Shown piece after piece: positions 30,483 through 37,609 of a stretch of DNA of 64,000 nucleotides. Location of the stretch: NCBI RefSeq assembly GCF_002176815.1, contig NZ_CP021648.1, positions 310,001-374,000 on the forward strand. The letters run 5' to 3'. Source of the DNA: Acidovorax sp. T1 (GTDB taxonomy: Bacteria > Pseudomonadota > Gammaproteobacteria > Burkholderiales > Burkholderiaceae_C). The stretch's first letter is position 1. Every line of letters begins with the position of its first letter. The notes under the pieces were generated by a model, which was given only the letters and a program-made list of their open reading frames with translations, made no database searches and was not told the origin of the DNA. The position numbers and the translations under genes are program-made.

Positions 30483-32139
30483 GGCTGAACTCCCGGTGCG
30501 TTGGTGGTGTTGTTGGTGGTGGTGGTGGTGGTGTGGTGGTGTTTGCCGTGGCGGCGGCGAGCGCGAAGAGATCGCTGTACTCCTCAGCGTCTCGGATGAG
30601 CTCATGCTGCTGCGTCAGCGCGTGGGCACCGGCGGCGGGTGCTTCGCCGCAGGTAGCCTCGATGGCCGCCATCGCCTGGGCAAAGAGGGCTTCGGTCAGC
30701 GCCAGCACGCGCTTGTAGCTGTAGACCCCTTGCTCCAGGGCCTGGGCGCAGGCGGCATTGATGCAGTGCGCCGGGTAACGGCGCATGAGTCCCACAATGC
30801 CCCAGAGCTTGCGCTGCCCGACACGACCCTCGATGGCAAAGAGCAGCTCACACAGCCGGCTGGCGTGCTCACCAATCTCGCCGGCCTGACGCAGGATCAG
30901 GCGGGTCTCGCGAGACGGATTGAACACCCGCTCCTCCATGGGCAGAATCACCGTGCCGGGACGCTCGGCCTTGGCGTGGGTGCGCAGCAAGGCACGGGTG
31001 TGCATGTCACGAATCTCGATGCGCTGGGCGTAGATGCGCACCAACACCTTGGAGCCGATGTTCGCCGGGCGAGCGGCGTAGCTGCTGTGATCCACCCGCA
31101 CACAGCTGTCGTCGCAGACGGTGCGCACCGCCTCGTCGAAATACTGCATTCCCAGCACTGGCAGGGGTTTGAGGTGGCTGCGCTCTTCCTCGAACATGGC
31201 CTGCACCTGGCGTCGCTCGGTGCCGTGGATGCGCTTGGATGCCCAGCTCTTCTCCCAGTGCGCCAGGAACTCGTTCTGGGCCTCGATGGACTCAAAGCGC
31301 CGGCCCTTCAAGGCCGTGGCCTGGGTATGGCCGATGGCATGCTCCACCGTGCCCTTGCGGTTGGGGTCTCGCACCCGCGCCGGGTCGGCCACCACGCCGT
31401 AGTGCGCCAGGGCGGCGGCGTACACCGGGTTGAGATCGGGCTCGTACAGGTCGGGCTTGAGGACGCCTTCCTTCAGATTGTCCAGCACCACGTACTGGGG
31501 GCAGCCCCCGAAGTACCGCAGGGCCCGCTCGTGCAGCTCGGCCCAGATCTGCTGGCTGGACTTCCAGACCACGCACCGGAAACTGGCACGGGAATACCGC
31601 AAGGTGGCCACGAACAGGCGGGGCTTGCGGTACCGGTCGCTGCCGGGCACGCGGGTGGGCGCGCCCTCGCCGTAGTCCACCTGCATCTCCTCGCCGGGCA
31701 GGAAGGACAGGCGATCGAACTGCTCGGGCTCCTTGTGCCGCAACTTTGCACAGAAGCGTTTGACCGAGTTGTACTGGCCATCAAAGCCGTGCTGGTCGAC
31801 CAGGTCCTGGTAGATGGCCGTGGCGTTTCGCTTCAGCCGCAGCTGGGCTTCGATGAACTCGCGCCAGGGTTCGCACAGGGAGGTGGCCACCGGCCCAGGA
31901 GCCGGTGGCCAGGGTGGGGGAATTTGACCTGCCGAGCCGGTGGCCACCCCGGGGGAATTTGACTGCAGTTGCTCCAGCCAGCGCTGGTGGTAGCTCCTGA
32001 CCGTCTTGCGGTCGATGCCCGTGATGCGGGCGATCTCGCGTTGCGATGTGTTGCGCTCCAGCAGTGTCTCTATGGTGGCGCGTTGGTTGGACTTCAAGAC
32101 ATTCACTCCTTGGCCTTCCCTCGGGGAAGACTGGATCAA
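30283..32139 (-). CDS. istA: IS21-family transposase IstA, copy B, C-terminus extended by frameshift
   Basis: Identical in its catalytic part to copy A. In the ACC-repeat tract (about 30515-30543) copy B has two extra bases, so the frame leaves the Thr run, reads Pro codons, passes the normal stop and continues inside istB out of frame to 30283. The predicted product is 618 residues instead of 552. The DDE core is unaffected, but the extension and loss of the istA-stop/istB-start overlap may alter coupling or activity. Confidence 0.85.
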   Translation of the reverse strand: MIQSSPREGQGVNVLKSNQRATIETLLERNTSQREIARITGIDRKTVRSYHQRWLEQLQSNSPGVATGSAGQIPPPWPPAPGPVATSLCEPWREFIEAQLRLKRNATAIYQDLVDQHGFDGQYNSVKRFCAKLRHKEPEQFDRLSFLPGEEMQVDYGEGAPTRVPGSDRYRKPRLFVATLRYSRASFRCVVWKSSQQIWAELHERALRYFGGCPQYVVLDNLKEGVLKPDLYEPDLNPVYAAALAHYGVVADPARVRDPNRKGTVEHAIGHTQATALKGRRFESIEAQNEFLAHWEKSWASKRIHGTERRQVQAMFEEERSHLKPLPVLGMQYFDEAVRTVCDDSCVRVDHSSYAARPANIGSKVLVRIYAQRIEIRDMHTRALLRTHAKAERPGTVILPMEERVFNPSRETRLILRQAGEIGEHASRLCELLFAIEGRVGQRKLWGIVGLMRRYPAHCINAACAQALEQGVYSYKRVLALTEALFAQAMAAIEATCGEAPAAGAHALTQQHELIRDAEEYSDLFALAAATANTTTPPPPPPTTPPTHREFSHEHDRDRTRAARAAPVRHRRDPVHPRDAGPGRPAAFPGDLRRHAARRAGPPALSPDRAPLQALGSG

Positions 32140-32984
32140 TGTCCTGCCAACAGGTGCCGACGACGCCGGCGTTAAACCCCTATCCCCGATCAGTTCAGGT
32201 GGGGGAGTTTGAGGTGGCCATAGACGGGGGAATTTGGGTGGCCATCAGGGGACAGGAGCTGCAGATCGACGCCCAGGCCTTTTTTTAACAGTTCATTGGC
32301 CTTGTTCAAGAGGTCCTGCTCAAGGCGCAGTTGCCTGACTTCGTGGCGCAGTATCTCAACTTGGCGCTCGAGCTCTTCACGCTCTTGCGCCTGCGGTGAT
32401 CGATCGGTGTGTTTCATTGATGCGGGTGCCTCACGCCCCAGAAGCTGGTTCTTCCAGTTGTACAACGTTGGCCGGCACACGCCGAGCCTGTCGGCAACAG
32501 CCTGTGCACTTTCCTGCCGGGTGCAAAGCTCCATCACTCCCGCGTGCTTCAAGCTCTCGGGATATCTTCGCTGGCCCACACTGCCGACAAGGGCCATCCT
32601 GGCTTCAGGGAATGCCTCGCGGACCCACTTGGTTAGCGTTCCACGCCCTGGATAGCCCAGCGCCCTCATGGTGGCAGCGATGCATCGATCATGTGTGAGG
32701 TAGTGCTCGATGGCCGCTGCCTTCTGGCCCTGCGAGAACTTCGGCTCCCGACGGGCATATCCCAGCGGCAGGTCGAGCCGCTGCTGATACTCGCGGTACC
32801 ACCCCTTCAATGCATTCTTGGTTGGGTAACCCAGCTGACGGATGGTCGGGCTGGTGCGTTTGCCGAGCTTGATGTAGAGCTCAACGGCTCGGATTCGGTC
32901 TTCGTAGGAATACATGAACTACCTTCTAGTAGTCCAAGTTTTCGTCCGCACCCCCACCTTCAAGTCCCATACCCAGGAGCCATC

Positions 32985-35528
32985 ATGACAATCGGACGTC
33001 GACAATTCATCAAGGGCAGTCTTGCAGTCGCTGCCATAGGCGGGCTACCATTTTCACTCAGCCAGCCTGCGTTGGCGGCGTTAACGCCTCGAAAAGATCG
33101 ATCTTGGGAGGATGGATACCGCAACATCTTTAAAGGCGAGACGATCGTCCGAACGATCAATATGCCCAACTGTACGGGTTCCTGCGCATGGAACGTGATT
33201 GTCAAAGATGGCATCGTGCAGCGTGTTGAGCAGCCTCTAGACTACCCGGACGACGAGTACAACCCGCGCGGTTGCATGAAGGGTGCCACCTATCACCGCC
33301 GGGTGTACTCGCCCAATCGGGTCAAGTTTCCGATGAAGCGGGTTGGGCCGCGCGGTGCGGGGCAATGGAAGCGGATTAGTTGGGATGAAGCGTTTGACTA
33401 TCTTGCTACAGAAATCAAGCGAATTTCTGCGAAGTATGGTGCCAATACGGTGTGGATCTACCCGCCGGTACCTGCCACGGGTATCGTCAAACAGGGTGCG
33501 GGCTTCCGTTTTGCATCGGTCAATGGTTTCGGCCTTGGGACCTTTTACAACTGGTACGGCGACCTGCCATTGGCACATCCCATTACCTGGAACGTGCAGA
33601 CCGAAGAGCATGAATTCAAAGACATGCTCCACACCAAGTACGCCATCATCTGGGGGTCTGACATCTTGCAGACCCGCATGCCTGACGCACACTTCTTCAC
33701 CGATGCGCGCGCAAAAGGTGTCAAGCTAGTTTACATCGCACCCTATTACGACCCCACGGCCACGGCGGTAGACGAGTGGATTCGCGTACGTCCTGGTACA
33801 GATGGCGCCTTGGCTCTGGGTATGTGCCATGTGGTGGTCAAACGCGGTCTGACTGACGATAACCACCTGCGCCGGACCACAAGCGGTCCGCTATTGGTGC
33901 GCAAAGACAATGGCAAGTATCTGAAGTCCATCGACGTCATGGCAGGCGGCGATGCCAAGACTTTTATGGTTTTTGATCCGCAATCGGCAAAGGCAGTGCC
34001 GGATACCTATTTCAGTGCGACAAATGCACTGACTGGCACGTGGGACATTCCGTTGAAGGACGGCAAGACTGTGAGTTGCACAACGGCCCACACGTTGATG
34101 CTGAAAAAGCTGGAAGATTACGATCCGGCCACCGTGGCGGAAATCACCGGTGTGCCCGCCGCTGTCATCGAACGCATTGCGGTCGAATATGCGACGACCA
34201 AACCTTCCAGCATCTGGTCCGGGACCGGCATCAATCACTGGTATCACGGCGACCTGATCGGTCGGGCAGTGATTGAGCTGGCCTGCCTGACCGGTAACGT
34301 GGGCGTGCACGGTGGTGGCGTGAGCCCCTGGGCTGGTCAGTACCTGATGCGGCTGAATCCGACGGAGTATTTCTTCCCCAAGAAGAATAATGGCAATCCC
34401 AATGATCGTTACCGTGCCGTGCCTTTGGATACCGCCTATGTGGTCAATGGGCCGACGGACACCATGGCCGACAAGGCCAAATTATGGCGACAGATCCGTT
34501 GTATTTGGGCCGCCGGTGGCAATCTGCTTGGCGAGGCATCCGATCAAAGCAATCTGACCCGCAAGGTGTTGCCCGAAATTGAATTGATTGTCTCACCCGA
34601 GATCGAGATGAGCACCACCGCTCAATTGGCCGATATCGTGCTGCCGGTTGTCAGCTGGTTCGAACTGCCCTATGACATCGCCACCACGCCAGCGCATCCC
34701 TATATTCAGTTGGCTGAGGGCTCCATTCAACCGATGTTCGAGGCCAAGACTGACATCGAGATTTACTACGAAATGTGCAAACGCCTGGGTACCGGTGACA
34801 TATTCAAGTTCAACCGCCCTGAGCCCGCCATTGAATTGCTGCTGGAAACCGGTGGGCCGCAAGTCAAGGGCATCACATTCGAGCGCTTGAAGAAAGAGCG
34901 CTGCATCCGGGTTAACCTTCCAAGCTCACCTTACGCATCGTTTACCGAAGAAATTGAGGGCAAGCAAAAATTCAAGACGGCATCCGGAAGGCAGGAGTTG
35001 TACAAAGACGAAGACCGATTTATCGAGATGGGAGAGCAGTTGCCAGTGCACAAGGAGCCACACATGGCCACGCCGTATGGCCCCTCGAAGGTCTGGAGCG
35101 AAGCGAAAAAGGAGAGTAACCCCTATTACAAGACCTATCCCATGGTTTACCACGCCCGGCACACCCGCTGGAGTGTCCACTCATCGTGGCGTACCACGGA
35201 AGAGATTCTTAAGCTTGACGACATCGGCCAACCGCTGTTGGAATTGAACCCGATTGATGCAATCAAACGCGGATTGGTTGCCGGGGACTGGGCTACGGCC
35301 TACAACCAGAACGGCTATGTCAAGGCCAAGGTCAAGGTGCGCGAATCGGTCCCGCCTGGTGCTGTCTTGATCTATTTTGGCTGGCAGCGCGACCAAATTC
35401 GTGAGGGCCATTGGAACGCCCTAACACACAACGACATCAATCCGATTCACGAAATCTACTTCATTCCCAATGTTTGGGGCCCAGTTTCTGGCCACTTTGA
35501 CCAGTTGTGTGAAGTCAAGAAGGCTTAA
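32985..35528 (+). CDS. Tat-exported type II DMSO-reductase-family molybdoenzyme, catalytic subunit
   Basis: An 847-residue Mo-bisMGD enzyme. A twin-arginine signal (GRRQFIKG) is followed by PNCTGSCAWNV (Cys63, Cys67) and NPRGCMKG (Cys97). The NarG-like core YGDLPLAHPITW and WGSDILQTRMPDAHFF places it in the NarG/EbdA/SerA/ClrA branch. It is shorter than those relatives (about 900-1250 residues). At the position of the NarG FS0 His it has Asn59, and at the position of the Mo-ligand Asp it has Glu207 in a by-eye alignment. The ATG at 32985 has AGGAG upstream; an IS3 element ends 30 bp upstream and has replaced the native promoter region. The substrate is unknown; hydroxylation, dehydrogenation or oxyanion reduction are all possible. 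Confidence 0.85.
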   Translation: MTIGRRQFIKGSLAVAAIGGLPFSLSQPALAALTPRKDRSWEDGYRNIFKGETIVRTINMPNCTGSCAWNVIVKDGIVQRVEQPLDYPDDEYNPRGCMKGATYHRRVYSPNRVKFPMKRVGPRGAGQWKRISWDEAFDYLATEIKRISAKYGANTVWIYPPVPATGIVKQGAGFRFASVNGFGLGTFYNWYGDLPLAHPITWNVQTEEHEFKDMLHTKYAIIWGSDILQTRMPDAHFFTDARAKGVKLVYIAPYYDPTATAVDEWIRVRPGTDGALALGMCHVVVKRGLTDDNHLRRTTSGPLLVRKDNGKYLKSIDVMAGGDAKTFMVFDPQSAKAVPDTYFSATNALTGTWDIPLKDGKTVSCTTAHTLMLKKLEDYDPATVAEITGVPAAVIERIAVEYATTKPSSIWSGTGINHWYHGDLIGRAVIELACLTGNVGVHGGGVSPWAGQYLMRLNPTEYFFPKKNNGNPNDRYRAVPLDTAYVVNGPTDTMADKAKLWRQIRCIWAAGGNLLGEASDQSNLTRKVLPEIELIVSPEIEMSTTAQLADIVLPVVSWFELPYDIATTPAHPYIQLAEGSIQPMFEAKTDIEIYYEMCKRLGTGDIFKFNRPEPAIELLLETGGPQVKGITFERLKKERCIRVNLPSSPYASFTEEIEGKQKFKTASGRQELYKDEDRFIEMGEQLPVHKEPHMATPYGPSKVWSEAKKESNPYYKTYPMVYHARHTRWSVHSSWRTTEEILKLDDIGQPLLELNPIDAIKRGLVAGDWATAYNQNGYVKAKVKVRESVPPGAVLIYFGWQRDQIREGHWNALTHNDINPIHEIYFIPNVWGPVSGHFDQLCEVKKA

Positions 35529-35542
35529 CAAGGAGCAACAAC

Positions 35543-36409
35543 ATGTCTGAAGAACTCTGGCAAAAATTCTATGGCAAGCCTAATCCGAAGTACGGGAACA
35601 AGGTCCAGTATGGAATGCTTCTTGACATCAATAAGTGCATCGGTTGCCATACATGCACCATGTCATGCAAACAAACCTGGACCAGCGGTCCGGGTCAGGA
35701 AAACATGTATTGGAATAGCGTATCGACGCAGCCATTTGGCAAGTACCCTCGGAAAAATGGTAGCAAGAATCCCACAGACTGGGACTACCGTTTTTCCAAT
35801 CTGTACCAAGACACGCCCAAAGGCAAATTTCCAAAGCTTTGGCAGTTCTATCTGGCAAGGCCATGCAACCACTGCGCCAATCCCGCTTGTCTCCCGGCCT
35901 GCCCGACACGCTCAATCTACAAGACGGAGGATGGGGTTGTTCTCATTGACCAAAACACGTGTGAAGGCTTTCAGAACTGCGTAAAAGCTTGCCCCTACGA
36001 CAAAATCTATTACAACGCAGTCACAAAAAAATCTCAAAAGTGCATGTTCTGCTTCCCACTGCTTGAAAAGGGACAAGAGCCACAATGTGTCAAGACCTGC
36101 GTTGGCAAGATCCGAATCTTTGGAAACCTTATGGATCCGGAAAGCACGATCTCAAAAATGATCCGGGACCCGTCGCTGGGCGTTAAGGCCTATGACCCGG
36201 AGACCAGCCTCAAGGCCACCCACCGTGTGATGACTCCACAGGAGCCACGGCAGTACCGCCCAGACTTCGGAACAATTCCTTCTGTTTGGTACATACCTCC
36301 CAGGAACATCCCTAAGGAAGAAGTTGAAAAGTACTTCGGATACGGCATGGGTGGATTGCTCGACGAGCCACACCACGTTGAAGCCCCGACCAAGATGAAA
36401 GACATCTAG
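35543..36409 (+). CDS. Iron-sulfur electron-transfer subunit of the molybdoenzyme
   Basis: A 288-residue protein of the NarH/EbdB/ClrB type. Cysteine groups are CIGCHTCTMSC (residues 32-42), CNHCANPACLPACP, CEGFQNCVKACPYDK with CMFC, and CVKTC. In the third motif the usual second Cys is Phe, as in NarH-type subunits where a Trp marks a [3Fe-4S] cluster. It would carry electrons between the catalytic subunit and a haem partner. It has no own signal peptide, so hitchhiking export with the Tat-tagged subunit is expected. AAGGAG precedes the ATG, 14 bp after the catalytic gene. Confidence 0.88.
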   Translation: MSEELWQKFYGKPNPKYGNKVQYGMLLDINKCIGCHTCTMSCKQTWTSGPGQENMYWNSVSTQPFGKYPRKNGSKNPTDWDYRFSNLYQDTPKGKFPKLWQFYLARPCNHCANPACLPACPTRSIYKTEDGVVLIDQNTCEGFQNCVKACPYDKIYYNAVTKKSQKCMFCFPLLEKGQEPQCVKTCVGKIRIFGNLMDPESTISKMIRDPSLGVKAYDPETSLKATHRVMTPQEPRQYRPDFGTIPSVWYIPPRNIPKEEVEKYFGYGMGGLLDEPHHVEAPTKMKDI

Positions 36410-36429
36410 CGCCAAAAGGAACAACCAAA

Positions 36430-37155
36430 ATGAATACAACACTATCCTGCGACGCGCCGTCGAGCCAGCCATTGTCCCCGCGGGACCGCGCGCAGTTGTA
36501 CCACTTCCTTGAGCTGGCCTTCGCACATCCCGGTGAAGATGGGCACGCTTATTTTTCTGAGGAAAGCACTGAGCGCGACTTCCAGGGCCGCTACAAAGGG
36601 GTCGGTCAAGCCGGTGGAATTCTCGATCAGAAGGGTGAGACAGCAGCAAGCCAATTCTTTGCTGGGATTCGCCGGATGAGTTTCGAAGATGCCGAGGCTG
36701 CCCACATATCCCTTTTCACAAACAACTATCCACACCTTCCATGTCCACCGTATGGATCGTTGTTCACGACAGTCGACAGTGACAAGCGCCTGGCAGAAAT
36801 GCTCGCGATCAAGGAGTTTTACCAAAGCCATGGTGTCGACATGTCTGAAACTTTCGACGACTTACCAGACCACTTGTGCGTGGAGCTGGAGTTTTTGCAA
36901 CTGCTGTGTTTTCGGGAGGGCGAGGCCGTAGATCGTTCTGATGCTGAATTGCTTGCGGGCGTGCGAGATGCACAGGCGGAATTTTTGGATCGCTTCTTGC
37001 TAAAATTTACCGACTGCCTTGCAGACATTGCAATCAAACTGGTCCCTGAAAATCCCTACAGCCATCTCCTTGACTCCATGCGCTATCTAGTGCATGTGCA
37101 TCGCTCGCAACTTGATGCTGCCAATCAATCTGCCATTCCCGGGAGCCCATCATGA
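36430..37155 (+). CDS. TorD/NarJ-type molybdoenzyme chaperone
   Basis: A 241-residue all-helical protein with the TorD/DmsD-like CPPYGSLFTTVD segment and LPDHLCVELEFLQLLC (the ..DHl..EL.Fl motif). Such proteins guard the apo-catalytic subunit until cofactor insertion and Tat export. The position after the Fe-S subunit gene matches the A-B-D order of ClrABD/SerABD/EbdABD operons. An AAGGAAC ribosome site is present. Its stop overlaps the next ATG by 4 bp. Confidence 0.85.
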   Translation: MNTTLSCDAPSSQPLSPRDRAQLYHFLELAFAHPGEDGHAYFSEESTERDFQGRYKGVGQAGGILDQKGETAASQFFAGIRRMSFEDAEAAHISLFTNNYPHLPCPPYGSLFTTVDSDKRLAEMLAIKEFYQSHGVDMSETFDDLPDHLCVELEFLQLLCFREGEAVDRSDAELLAGVRDAQAEFLDRFLLKFTDCLADIAIKLVPENPYSHLLDSMRYLVHVHRSQLDAANQSAIPGSPS

Positions 37156-37609
37156 AAAACCCGCTTTTACTGCTTTGTTTGACTGTCGGGCTCGCCATCG
37201 GATTGTGCGGTGCAAGTGTGGCCGCCGACAAGACCTGGATACCTCAAAGGGCTCCTCAAAGAAGGCGTCGGCGAAGATGGACGTGACCCCGCATTTCAAG
37301 CCGACTGGCAAGACTGTTTCTGCAGCCAGGGGCGAGCCCATATTTGTTGATCACTGCGCGTTGTGTCATGGACTTCATGGACGCGGCGATGGACCACGTT
37401 CAGCATTTTTTCAACCCGGCGTGCAGTTCATTCCCGACTTTGCAACGCCGGGGTACCTAAATGGTCGCGACGAGCAATTGCTGCAAAGCGTACGCGAGGG
37501 ACTTTCGCGATTGCCTGAACCCGCGATATTGATGCCCCAATTCAAATACATACTGGCAGACGATGAAATTCGCAGTGTGCTGGCCTATCTAAAGACCCTC
37601 GCAGTAATG
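37152..37609 (+). pseudogene. Periplasmic c-type cytochrome, frameshifted and cut at its end by IS1071
   Basis: The ATG at 37152 begins a clear signal peptide (MKNPLLLLCLTVGLAIGLCG ending near ASVAAD). After DKTW the frame runs into Pro/Arg-rich sequence and a stop, while the cytochrome continues in another frame as SKKASAKMDVTPHFKP and EPIFVDHCALCHGLHG, the CxxCH haem site. A single-base change near 37228-37240 explains this. The C-terminus IRSVLAYLKTLAVMG runs straight into the IS1071 tip, whose sequence supplies the last residues. As written it cannot make an exported cytochrome. It was probably the electron partner of the molybdoenzyme. Confidence 0.8.

Larger units (their letters stand above)
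29651..32250 (-). mobile_element. IS21-family element, copy B (2600 bp), inverted relative to copy A
   Basis: It has the same ends as copy A and is flanked by a 4-bp direct repeat GACA (29647-29650 and 32251-32254). It differs from copy A mainly by two extra bases in the ACC-repeat tract of istA. It is inserted in the IS3 transposase gene. The two copies face opposite directions around the hpa/fcb segment. Confidence 0.92.
28773..32915 (-). pseudogene. IS3-family transposase, split by IS21-family insertion
   Basis: The N-terminal part (32915 down to 32251) holds helix-turn-helix and leucine-rich regions ending ANELLKKGLGVDLQLL. The C-terminal part (29646 down to 28773) holds the DDE core: Asp in WLTDITEF, Asp in VVHSDRGGH and Glu in ACEGFFGRLKNEL. 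When the insert is removed the two halves are in the same frame and join as QLLSNREKTLLIDALRE, giving about 512 residues. The A-rich codons TTA AAA AAA GGC resemble IS3 slippery sites. The insertion inactivates it. Confidence 0.85.
28744..32955 (-). mobile_element. IS3-family element, interrupted by IS21-family copy B
   Basis: Terminal inverted repeats of about 25 bp begin GGGGGTGCGG at 28744 and end at 32955, with one mismatch near the tip (GGATAAAAACTT against GGACGAAAACTT). Removing the 2600-bp insert and one 4-bp duplication leaves an IS of about 1.6 kb with one long transposase frame. No clear target duplication is seen; runs of G and C at the tips make the exact ends uncertain. Between the TetR gene and the left end (28641-28743) nothing recognisable is seen. 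Confidence 0.8.

Noticed and set aside
30133..31962. A 609-codon open frame antisense to istA/istB copy B
   Set aside because: It is the complement of a well-supported G+C-rich gene and has low-complexity composition with no family motif; an equivalent antisense frame (17655-19013) exists over copy A.
32985..35528. Assignment as respiratory nitrate reductase NarG
   Set aside because: NarG-like motifs are present, but the protein is about 400 residues shorter, carries a full Tat signal, lacks a NarI-type gene and differs at two ligand positions.
32985..36409. Assignment as chlorate or ethylbenzene dehydrogenase enzyme (clr or ebd)
   Set aside because: The gene order and chaperone fit, but no motif read here separates these substrates, and the partner is a c-type cytochrome.
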